Shown: positions 46,639 through 56,449 of the stretch, piece after piece
Numbering within the stretch: position 1 is the first letter of the stretch
How the letters are laid out: the number at the start of each line of letters is the position of its first letter
Origin: Capsicum annuum
Taxonomy: Eukaryota; Streptophyta; Magnoliopsida; Solanales; Solanaceae
Assembly: GCF_002878395.1 (NCBI RefSeq)
Contig: NC_061114.1
Coordinates: 165,119,448-165,183,447 of the forward strand
Length of the DNA stretch: 64,000 nucleotides
Direction of reading: 5' to 3'
Position numbers and translations under genes: made by a program
Notes under the pieces: model-generated
The model's input: only the letters and a program-made list of their open reading frames with translations
Told to the model about the DNA's origin: nothing
Database searches by the model: none

Positions 46639-47812
46639 TTATTTTCGTTTACTTAGGTCCTTCTGACCCTGGTCTTTATTCATGGATTTTGGGAGCCATG
46701 TTGGGTTAATTTTCCTCCTTCGAGCTTTGGGTCGAGTCACAACCTTTGGTAGTTCTTCCTCCTTGGTTACTTCTCTGCACTTGCCTGTTGTGTGACACAT
46801 ATGCATACAATCCTGGCATAATTCTGGTGCCCACTCAAATTCTATAGCCTGTGTATGAATCGTACTATCATGCTTTTCAATATATATCTCCTCAGGAAGC
46901 TCTTGAGTGATATCTACTTCGATAAGCATCTGGGCATATGAAATTCTTTCAACCTCCTTAGTTAATCTATCAGCACATATAGGTTTCCTAATATAACTTG
47001 CTATTCTACTGAGGTTGTCCTCTGCCCAGTAGTATATAGAAAGCCCAGGGAGAACAACCCAAAGCGGCATGAAGCATAGCATCTCATCTTTGAATCGAAA
47101 GTCCTTTGCCCAATTCCATAACACCATAGGACGATTATTATACGTATACGACCCATTTTGTAGGATTTCATTCTTGTCAGCCTGATTTTCAAAGAAGAAC
47201 ACGAAATAGCCTTCATCATGGGAGTATACTCGCGGTGTAGTGACAGAATTCCATATGCTGTAGACAAACTTCAGCATATCCTTGAAGCTTGGTGTTCCTC
47301 CAACTACTCGCGGTGTAGTGACAGAATTCCATATGCTGTAGACAAACTTCAGCATATCCTTGAAGCTTGGTGTTCCTCCAACTACACAGCCTATTATTGC
47401 ATTTTCCCATTTACCACACTCCTCCTCAACCTCCGTGTGGTTTATTTTCACTATTTTTCGTCCATCCTTAACCATCAGAGGGATGTAAGTAAGCTTCATA
47501 CCTTCCTGCACTTGGAGATTACTAGCTGGAGTCGATTTGGTCTGCTTTAAATCCTCCTCCATAGGTGGTGTAGCTTGCAACACAGCTGAGAATTGAAGTT
47601 TCCGAGCTGCATTTGAGCATTCCGCCTCATTCTCCTCCTGTAACACTTCCCCTTCCAGTATCGAGTTTGCTTTGGTCACATCTTCTCCATTATACCTACT
47701 TTGCTTCATCGGAGCAAGTGTGTGGAATACCGGAGTCTGGGGTAATCATTTTTCCTTGGGGTTCCTGTGGTGCTTGCACTGGTAGTCGAGTAGCTGTTTG
47801 TCGTCTTGCCAT
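46639..47812 (-). pseudogene. L1 ORF1 (DUF4283-type, zinc knuckle)
   Basis: The main frame (47709-46639, 356 codons) includes 'MVLWNWAKDFRFKDEMLCFM', 'PLWVVLPGLSIYYWAEDNL' and 'IRKPICADRLT'. These are typical of the DUF4283 domain in plant L1 ORF1 proteins. A CCHC-like segment 'CQDCMHMCHTTGKC' follows, with Cys where a Gly usually precedes His, then a basic tail. An ATG at 47812 in another frame ('MARRQTATRLPVQAPQEP') may be the original start, with one frameshift near 47700. A perfect 26-residue duplication ('VGGTPSFKDMLKFVYS..') interrupts the domain. Confidence 0.8.
47228..47383. repeat. perfect 78-bp tandem duplication in L1 ORF1
   Basis: Two identical 78-bp units (47228-47305 and 47306-47383) begin 'ACTCGCGGTGTAGTGACAG'. 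As 78 is a multiple of three, the frame is kept and 26 residues are repeated. No mismatch is visible, so the duplication is very recent or an assembly artefact. Confidence 0.92.
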
Positions 47813-47937
47813 CACCGCTTGGTGCACGTTAGCAAATCGTTACTTAATGTGTGCCGAGAGCTTTTGCCCTTAACGTGCAAATTGTTTATCTTGCTATTTT
47901 GGTGTTATTATTCTTTAAATCTTTCTTTGACTACACT

Positions 47938-48040
47938 CCTTTTGAACCGAAGGTTTATAGAAAACCACCTTTCTATCCTACAAAGATAGCGTAAGCGTTA
48001 TATTCTATCCTCCCCAGACCTCATTGTGGGATTATATTAG
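47938..48040 (+). repeat. diverged RTE/SINE tail fragment
   Basis: It reads 'GAACCGAAGGTTTATAGAAA', 'ACCACCTTTCTATCCTACAA', 'TCCTCCCCAGACCTCATTGT' and 'GGGATTATATTAGAC', parallel to the RTE tail at 43605-43735. The final (TTG)n is replaced by ATCATCATGATG. It lies about 60 bp outside the L1 5' end. Confidence 0.65.
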
Positions 48041-50199
48041 ACATCATCATGATGTGCAAAAGAAAAAGAGTTAAAACATGTAAGATAGCGCACCACATGA
48101 AAAAAGAATGAAAATATTAGGGTACTTTTTTTGTAGCGATTGAATGCTCATTGCTACAATTGATTATCATTTATTATTATGCAGTTGTTACTTTGGAAGC
48201 CAAGGTCGTGTGAGCATCTTGCAGTATGTGGAAAATCAATTAAATCTTTTATGAGATTTGGTGACAACCTCTTGGTCTCAGTTGCCACCTGAATTATGAA
48301 ATCTTTACTTTTTTTTTGATCTATATGAACTTAAAGAGCATTATAGTTAAAAATTTATTTTAATTTCAATCTGCCACAGTTACTTTTTGTCAGTGCCGAC
48401 TCACAAAACAAGAAGCCAAAGCACAACACTATGTAAATAGCACAAAATGTTTAGTAAATATTTAGTACTTCATGATAGTAAATATCTGATGTAAACAATG
48501 CAAATGCAACTAATATACTCTTTCCAACCATATGTATAATAGCTATATCTATCTTATATATGTATATGCAAACTCGCAAAATCTTTCAATGTTGGGCCCA
48601 TGCTCCATAGGCCGTCGCCACCTAGTATATATATGTATATATTCTTTGTTTTCATTCAAAATCTTCTTTAGGGTCGAAATTTTCGCTCACACAAGAATTA
48701 GTTGGATCAAAATTAAAATTTTGTGATCACTATTATTTTTTTCTTTTATAGTTTACAGGTCGTAGATAAATGTCAGTTGACTGAAGAATTTCTTGTGTAA
48801 AGGTTAGGTTTAATTGTATTGTTTTGATATTTTTATTATTTTATTATTTTATTTTAATTTACAAATACTAGATGAATGTGGGTCGGCTTTGAATTTTTTT
48901 TTTTAGGTAAATACTAGGTTTAATTGTATTATCGGAATATCTCTATTCAGGGGCAGAGCTACATGTAAGTTAGGGGTTTCATCTGTCGGCGAAAATTTAT
49001 ACTATATATACATGGTTAAAACTATATTTATGTATATATAGTACAAGGCTAATAATTAATTTTAAAGTCTAGGCAACTTCAATAAGCTAAAAACATCTTG
49101 TTAATCCCAGTTCTTTATCTTATCTTACCTTTGCATTATTTAATAAATACAACATCATTCGAGGATAGAACAAGCAAAATAACTTTAAACAATTTGCTAG
49201 TCGTACTACTTAATACGATATTACTAACTAAAAGCTGGTAGATCGTGTAATAGAACTATTATAAATTCTCTAAACATAAAGTAGTCCACGATTAGAAAGG
49301 AGACGAGGGAGTTGATTGGATAGACAAGTCACCAAGGGAGCTTAAAATGGAGGGAAGCTATAAAAAAAAAACAGTTAGAAAGGATAACTTACCATTAGGA
49401 TCTGTTAATCGACAGGTCATGTATTCCAAATTCACCAGCATTTCAAATCAATTGTATCATTCATCGGTAGAACATAAATCAATAAAAATATGAAAAGAAG
49501 AGTTTACTGGATTAGATTACACAAAATTAATTATTCTATGAAACAGAATGAGAATGTTAAGAATGTACCATTTATCCAATTCTTGGGAGGTTGGAAATGA
49601 TAACCAGTTCTGTAAGGTTGAGCGATGATGAGAAAGAAGATTTTGATTTACAATACTGTGTTATCATATATTGGCTTGGTGAAACTTGAAAGCAATAAAC
49701 TCTACTTCCTTTTTCTTATTGCAAATATTGCTTGCAAGGTATATATCATTATCAGGTCAAAATTTTATATCGATAAGTCAAAATAATATATTCCAGTTAA
49801 TCCAAAATGATACGTTCTAACTAATTCCGTACTAACATATTCCAATTTCCAACCAAACCAAGACGGCAGGCAAGAGAAGACTTCCACATATCTTGTACAC
49901 CTCAAAATATCATATTCACAAATCAAAATAATGTATTCCACTTATTCGATTAAAATTCAATGGGGTAAAAATCAATTACCTACCTAATGTTTCATTAGAA
50001 ATCAATCAATCCCATACCTTACATCTCATAGTGAATAAAAATGTAAATTTCATGATGCAGGATTTCGGTCCTTCATTTATTTCAATATGAACAGAAAATT
50101 GCTAGGTCTATAATTAAGATTAGCTTGCTGGAGACTATGAAACAGACTTTCGATTGTTCATTTACACAGTATCATTCACTACAAAATTTTTTATATTAA
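48041..50199. other. non-coding stretch, no gene recognised
   Basis: I see no protein-coding similarity. At 48948-49050 'CAGGGGCAGAGCTACATG' is followed by 'GTTAGGGGTTTCATCTG', resembling the left part of a common Solanaceae MITE, truncated. The rest is AT-rich. Confidence 0.4.
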
Positions 50200-50775
50200 A
50201 TAGTTTTCGCATCAATATATTTAGCTAAGATGCTGGACCTTAATTTACTTGCACCTGTAGATTGATTAGGCATGCAACCATATCTCAGAAAGAAAATGGA
50301 TACTTCAATACAAAAATTACTAGAATCTATTTGGGTTTGTGGTGCAGATGTCCCTGCCTCGGTGTCCTCCGTATTTCTTACCAGCTGAAGTGAGACCACA
50401 TAATTCTCTATGCTTATGCACTGGGCTGCAAATCCAGTTGATCCTTGGATCGTTGTGAATGGCAGCATGGGCTTGGTCAACCAATATTACCTCATAGTAC
50501 TTGTAGGTTGAATCCTGCATTAGAGAGGGTAAAGGTTATAATTAATGCTATTATATCCATTATTAACGCATGTATTACATAAAGAACCTAAGTGGACACG
50601 AAAAAATATACTAAAAAGTAACTCTTTCCACAAAATAGAACCATTTACAGAGTGTTGTTTGCATATTTAGAAAATAAACTCAACCACCTTGCAAATCATA
50701 TTACGAATTAAGTCCTCAAGCTTACAAATTTGTAGTGAGAGACTATCCCTAGTTATACTGCAATACAGTTCTTTG
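50200..50775 (-). pseudogene. partial duplicate of the RPL15 gene (last exon plus part of intron)
   Basis: On the minus strand, 50514 down to about 50335 reads '[20 protein letters not shown]', '[20 protein letters not shown]' and '[10 protein letters not shown]'. It then loses one base within the run that encodes 'GRGH' in the intact gene, and the frame is lost. The remaining 25 codons are gone. Upstream, 50515-50775 matches the last intron of the intact gene (59500-59762) almost base for base. Downstream, 'AGAAAATGGATACTTCAATA' matches its 3' flank (about 59125). It shares Gln at 'VDQAH' with the intact copy, so it derives from this gene. It stops near 50775, where unrelated sequence begins. 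Confidence 0.92.
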
Positions 50776-51203
50776 TCTCAAAAATCTCACTCCGTGGTTA
50801 CTGATGACGACATAATTAGTAACAATATTTCCCCCCTAAAACTCTTAGGCGGTTAACCTAAAGGATACTATTCAGCCTAATTGCTTGGCCCCTGCTTCTT
50901 CAGGGGAATAGACTTCCTTACCCCTGCAAAACAATATAGTAACCGACCTTTCCCCTCACAAATCCAACATGTTGGCTCCTAGTCGAAGTATAGCGGATAA
51001 TATCTTGTCTAATCAGTCTAGCGCTCCTTCATCTCTCAATAAAATTATTGCATGTCACCCATCAGGACACGTGGAATCCTCCATTGCCACTCATTGAATT
51101 AACCAAAACTCTACTTTTCGTGGATCACTTCCAAATAACACTTCTAAGAATAATAAAAAAATCTATCCTTCTGATTTATCGGATATAGAAGATCTGGGAC
51201 CAT
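50776..51203. other. non-coding flank left of the copia element
   Basis: A plus-strand frame near 51040-51200 reads 'GHVESSIATH' and 'YPSDLSDIEDLGPYN'. It would continue beyond the copia element at 56264. It may belong to the 5' part of the L1 fragment at 56450-58560. No firm identification is possible. Confidence 0.35.
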
Positions 51204-51208
51204 ATAAT

Positions 51209-51353
51209 TGATAATGTTTTAGTGAATGGCTCAATAAATTGAGAGAGTGAATAACCTCTATTTATATTGAGAAATATACATGTATAGATAAGTACATTTC
51301 CTAATAGATAAATGTTTGCTATCCATGGGATAAGTACAACATGAGTCCTAATA
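51209..51353 (-). repeat. copia 3' LTR
   Basis: The LTR is 145 bp, unusually short. In element orientation it begins 'TATTAGGACTCATG' and ends 'ACATTATCA'. The start is TA rather than the usual TG, in both copies. Confidence 0.9.
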
Positions 51354-51360
51354 CGCCCCC

Positions 51361-54003
51361 TCAATCTGGACTGACAAAGATGACATTCAGATTGTCACGG
51401 AGAAGACAAAATTGAGATGAAGGTAATCCTTTGGTAAAAATATCTGCAAGTTGTGAGCGAGTGGGCACATATTGAACAACAAGATCATCCTGAGCAACTT
51501 TGTCACGAACATAATAAAAATCAACATCAATGTGCTTTGAACGATCATGGAAAACTGGATTCCGAGACATATATGTAGAACTGACGTTGTCACACAATAC
51601 GCGAACTGGTTCATGGAGATAAAGGCCAAACTAACAAAGTATATGACGAATCCATGTGGTCTCAGCAACAGTATAAGCAACAACTCTATACTCGGCCTCT
51701 GTAGAAGATTTAAATATTGTTGATTGCTTCTTTGCACGCCAAGATATAAGATTAGACCCCAAGAACACAGCAAATCCGGTGGTAGAATGACGACTATCGG
51801 AACAACCAACCCAGTTAGCATTAAAATAGGCAAGAAGCAGAGAGGTCGAGGAAGAGGCACGTAACAACAACTCATTTGTAATGGTGCCTTGCAAATACCT
51901 GAAAATGTGCTTAACAGAATGCAAGTGAGTTGTACGAGGAGCATGCATAAATTGGGAAACAATATTGACAGCATAGACAATATCTGAACGAGTCATAGTC
52001 AAGTATTGAAGAGCACCAACCATACTCCTATATTCACTAGGATCTAAAAGTAACTCACCATCCGTAAGAGATATAGAAGTACGAGAAGCAATGGGGGTAC
52101 GAATAGGTTTGCAGGTATGCATATGAAATTTAAGAAGCATATCAGATATATACTTTTGTTGAGACATGTGAAGTTTGTGAGGTGAGAGAACAACTTGAAC
52201 ACCAAGAAAATAGTGAAGATTACCTAAGTCCTTCATAGCAAACTGACGAGATAAACAAGAAATAAAGCGATCAAGAAGATGTGAAGAACTACCAGTAAGA
52301 ATGATATCATCAACATAAAGTAATAAAATAAGCATACTAGATGATGACTTATGGATGAACATAGACGTATCGGATTTGCTACACATAAAATCATGAGCAA
52401 GGAGAAAAGTATTAAAGCGATGAAAACAAGCACGTGGTGCTTGTTTCAAACCATAAAGGGCTTTAGATAGTTTGCAGACATGGTGAGGATAATCTAGATG
52501 GGTAAAACCTGGAGGTTGCTTCATGAAAACTTCTTTTGTAAGGACACCATATAAAAAGGCATTTTTGACATCAAGCTGCCGAATAGGCCAAGAAAATGAA
52601 ACAGCAATAGAAAGAACAATACGAACAGTCGTAGCACGAACTACAGGGCTAAAGGTTTCGTGGTAATCAATACCTAGTTGCTGATGAAAAATTTGTGCTA
52701 CAAGTCGTGCCTTGTATCGCTCAATGGACCCATTTGAATTATATTTAATACGATAATCCCATTTACAACCGATTAAGTTCATGTTAGGCCAAAAAGGAAC
52801 AAGAGTCCAAATGGTATTTTCCAAAAGTGCATTAAATTCATCAGCCATAGCATGTTTCCACTTTGGACTTTTTACAGCCTGAGAAAAGCAAGAAGGTTCA
52901 ATTTCCTGAATTGTAGTATCTAAAGAAAGCATTTGTCTTGGTTTTGAGATACCAGATTTAGATCGTGTTTGCATTGGATGAGCAGGAGGAGTGGAATGGG
53001 ACGGAGGTGAAATCAGTATAACAGAAGATGGACCACTAGAGAAATACTCAGTAGGAGTAAATGTAGACACATGTGAAATAGGGCTAGAGGTAGAACAATT
53101 AGGTGAATCCGCAAAGCCTGAAGGAAAGTCAGAAGATGGATTAGAAAAAATACTCGACCTAGAACACTGTAATGGAGATGATAAATGTGATGTGACTATA
53201 AGGATGTCAGGAGAAGAGAAGGATAGAGAAACATTACTAGAACAAGACAATGTAGAATACGGGAAGACTAACTCTTGGAAAACAACATGTCGACTAACAT
53301 AAACACGACTTGTTTTGGGATCAAAACAACGATAACCTTTGTAGTTGGAGGCATATCCTAGGAAAATATATTGTACAGAACGTGGTGTAAGCTTGTGAGA
53401 CACTCGGGCAGTCAAGTTTGGAAAACACTCACAACCAAAAACACGAAGAAAATCATAGTCCGGAGGTGTGTGAAAAAACTTTTCAATTGGAGAAAGCCCG
53501 TCCAAAACAGGGGTAGGTGGTTTATTAATTGTAAAAAGGGCATAAAAGGCAGCATCGACCCAGAATTGAGGTGGTAAGGTAGCCTCCGTAAGAATGGTAC
53601 GTACCATTTCAATAATGTGTTGATGTTTTTATTCGGCAACCCCATTTTGTTGAGGGGTGTCTGGACATGACTTACGAAAATAAATACCAGAGTTAGAGTA
53701 ACAGCGGTAGAACGTAACAAAATATTACGGCCGCCTAACATAGGGGACGGAGGTACGGTAAACTCGGCCAAAATATGAGTAATATTGGATCATACTTTTG
53801 TTATCAAATTCACCACCTCCATCACTCTGAAAAACTTTTATTTTGGTATTAAAAATATTCTCCACAAGCTTCTGGAAAACACAAAAGTGTTGAAAAACTT
53901 CTGATTTACTTTTCATAGGATAAAGCCATGTAAATCGAGAAAAATCATCGACAAATATAACATAGTAGAGAAACCCAAATTTGATAAAATGGGTGATTGC
54001 CAA
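51361..54003 (-). pseudogene. copia pol: integrase, reverse transcriptase, RNase H
   Basis: Integrase (54003-53600) reads 'VIFVDDFSRFTWLYPM', 'FQSDGGGEFDN' and, after an odd insert of about 75 bp, 'GIYFRKSCPDTPQQNGVAE'. A stop then follows. From 53607 the frame is open for 658 codons: integrase end, 'PKWKHAMADEFNALLENTIW', RT with 'RYKARLVAQ', 'LDVKNAFLYG', 'YGLKQAPR' and the catalytic 'LLLYVDDIIL', then RNase H ('TEAEYR'). A single TAG at about 51628-51630 interrupts it. The same frame then continues 'LCDNVSSTYMSRNPVFHDRS' to 51361. In active relatives this makes a cDNA copy in the cytoplasm and integrates it in the nucleus. Confidence 0.92.
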
Positions 54004-54119
54004 ACATCTGAATGAATAATTTCTAAAAGGAAAGGAACTACAATGTTCAACTGAAGTAAAAGATAAGCGTTTTGATTTTCCTAACTGACAAGAAACACAA
54101 CTATCACTAAAAGAATTAA

Positions 54120-55951
54120 CTAAACTAATATGATGATGTTTCTAAGACTATCCGAAATACGAGCTCTACTGTGGCCCAAACGACGATGCCAGACACCACC
54201 AAACTTACACATGGCAACAAGTGCTTGAGGATGAGAGGACATAGGTGAAGAGGATAAAGTATAAACATCACCCTTACTGTTGGCTTGAAGAAGAGTTTGC
54301 CCCAAAGTTTTGTCCTTCACAGAAATAAAAGAAGAGTCAAAGTTAACAGTACAATCATTATCTTTACATAATCGTTTGACAAAAATAAGGTTATGACGAA
54401 GTTGAGGAACATGGAACATAGAGTTCAAGTGTAGAGGACGAGATGCAGAAGGTATTTTAGAATAGCTTATGTTAGCAATATTAAGCAATGTGCCATTTCC
54501 TACCAAAACACGATCAAAACCAAAGTAAGGGGATTTTTGTATAAAGTTACCTTCAGATGGAGTCATATGAGCGGATGCAGCGGAATCAAAATAACAAGTA
54601 CCATCATAAGTTTCACCAACTGACATCGTAACAAAAGACTTGGGAAGATCATTAGCAACAAATGAATGATTAAAATGATTATGACATTGCAGCGCAGTAT
54701 GACCAGGAGATGCACAAATTTGACAAGTAGTAGAACTAGGGAGAGGACCTAATATCCTATTAGACGGTGACGATGGACTAACAAATTGTGAATTATAGGG
54801 GTTAGAGGAAGCACCACCAATACCTGACCAGGACTGACCAGTATAACCACTGCTTGTAATATCATTCTGATTAGCGTATTGACCGCGACCATATCCACGA
54901 CCTCTTTCACCACGGGAATATGAACCTTGGCCCCGACCACAATTACCTTGAGATGAAGAAGAATTTCCAGATACCTCAGAGGATCCTGATGGCATGGATT
55001 GTGTACTGAATGCATGATGTGACACAGGTGATTCGAGTTCACGAGATCTCTTTAACCTCTGTTCATGGAGAAAAAGCTTGAAGCACAAATCTTCAAGAGA
55101 TATATGGCCAGGAAAGTGAGTTATGATACCCACCAATGTATCATACTCGGTACCTAATCCAAGAAGCACATAGTCAATAAAATCTCGATTAGAAACTAGT
55201 GAATTTATTGCAACAAGTGAATCAACCAATTGTTTGGCTTCCCACAGATACTGGTCAACAGACATAGAATCAGGTTTCTTCATGGTTGTAAGTTGACGTT
55301 TTAATTTGACAGCTTTCGCTTGACTAGCATCTATAAACCTCCTATGCAGGGATAGCCAAATATCATGTGAAGTAGGCAAAAGGTGGACATCAACAAGTAC
55401 TTCACGAGATAATGTAGCAAAAATCCAAGAACGAACACTCTGGTCGATTCTAATCCATGAACGATAGGATGGATTTGGTTGCGGAGAGCCAGTAGCATCA
55501 CAAATGAGTGGTGAAGGTGATGGAAAAGATCCATCAACAAAGCCCAATAAATCATGTGATATAAGCAGAGAAGTGAATTGTGTACGCCAAGTAAGATAAT
55601 CCTCAACAGAATTCAACTTGATAGTTACCAAATTAGTAACATTCGGGACAGCCAAAGCAGTAAAAGATTGTAAATTAGAAAAGGACGCTAGATCAGTATA
55701 TGAAGAAGGAAACACAGTCCAACAGAATTTGGTGGCAGGTTATGAAATATGGAAGGTGTGGGAAATGAAGAAATTGAAAATGATAGAGGAGGTAGAGATG
55801 CTGGAAGAGATAGAGAAGTCATTGGAGAGGTAGAGATGAGTGGTACAAAAACAAATGCAGTGGTCGCAGATGCCGACAAGGGTTGAGAAGCCATGAGTGG
55901 GACGGTAACAGATGCAGTGATAGCAAATGAGGACAAGGGTTGAGAAGCCAT
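54120..55951 (-). pseudogene. copia gag and protease
   Basis: The 531-codon frame 55715-54120 starts inside the gag (UBN2-type: 'TIKLNSVEDYLTWRTQFTSL', 'SLHRRFIDASQAKAVKLKRQ'). It has a zinc knuckle 'CQICASPGHTALQC' at about residue 335, a protease motif 'YFDSAASAHMT' and the GAG-pre-integrase 'VWHRRLGHSRARI'. The protease 'DSGAS' reads 'DSAAS' here. A frameshift near 55715 separates it from the likely true start at 55951 ('MASQPLSSFAITASVT'), where a 'MASQPLS' segment is repeated. The end at 54120 is a stop or frameshift before integrase. Confidence 0.9.
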
Positions 55952-56114
55952 TGTTTAAAGATTTATGGAGATATCCAAAAAAAATAATGATATGAGATAG
56001 TATTGTTTCCAGAATATAGAGTCCTATTGCAACAGAATTGATCAAAGTCAACTTTGAAGGGGGAAAAGAAATATCACGTTGGAGAAAAAGGATTTTCTGG
56101 CTAATCTGATACTA

Positions 56115-56258
56115 TGATAATGTTTTAGTGAATGACTCAATAAATTGAGAGCCTGAATAACCTCTATTTATATTGAGAAATATACATGTTAGATAAGTAC
56201 ATTTCCTAACAGATTAATGTTTGCTATCCATGGGATAAGTACAATATGAGTCCTAATA
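56115..56258 (-). repeat. copia 5' LTR
   Basis: The LTR is 144 bp, about 95 percent identical to the copy at 51209-51353 by eye. It is followed on the minus strand by a primer-binding-site-like 'TAGTATCAGA'. Confidence 0.9.
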
Positions 56259-56449
56259 ATAATATTTATCTACTCTTACTTCTTATATCCCTTGAACATT
56301 AGAATCTCCAATAAATAAAGGTCCAACCCTCATTAACTCCTCTATCAAAATACCTCCTTTAAATAATTATGCCAAGAAGACCTCTTCGTTCTTGATACCG
56401 TCTCACTCTAAGCTCAACTCCTCTCTTTCAAACAACCATGAATCAAACT

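Larger units (their letters stand above)
38704..47877 (-). mobile_element. L1-type LINE, split by an RTE-type LINE
   Basis: A minus-strand L1-type element starts near 47877 and ends at an A-run, seen as 'TTTTTTTT' on the plus strand at about 38704-38711. Just inside the 3' end is 'GTTAACTGTTTATCC', which I associate with plant L1 tails. ORF1 lies at 46639-47812 and ORF2 at about 38880-46310. Possible target duplications are 'AATTTGTTTGTCTT' on the left and 'AAATTGTTTATCTT' on the right, with two mismatches. The RTE LINE at 39569-43735 interrupts the C-terminal part of ORF2. Frameshifts and stops make the copy inactive. Confidence 0.82.
51209..56258 (-). mobile_element. Ty1/copia retrotransposon with two LTRs
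   Basis: The element is 5050 bp on the minus strand. LTRs of 144-145 bp (51209-51353 and 56115-56258) differ by about six substitutions and one indel. A perfect 5-bp duplication ATAAT flanks it (51204-51208, 56259-56263). Just inside the 5' LTR the minus strand reads 'TAGTATCAGATTAGCC', close to the initiator-Met tRNA primer site. Next to the 3' LTR is a purine-rich 'TTGAGGGGGCG' tract. Gag, protease, integrase, RT and RNase H follow in copia order. A few stops and frameshifts make it non-autonomous now. Confidence 0.95.

Noticed and set aside
52991..53577. Plus-strand frames inside the copia element
   Set aside because: They lie opposite the open pol frame and have no similarity of their own.
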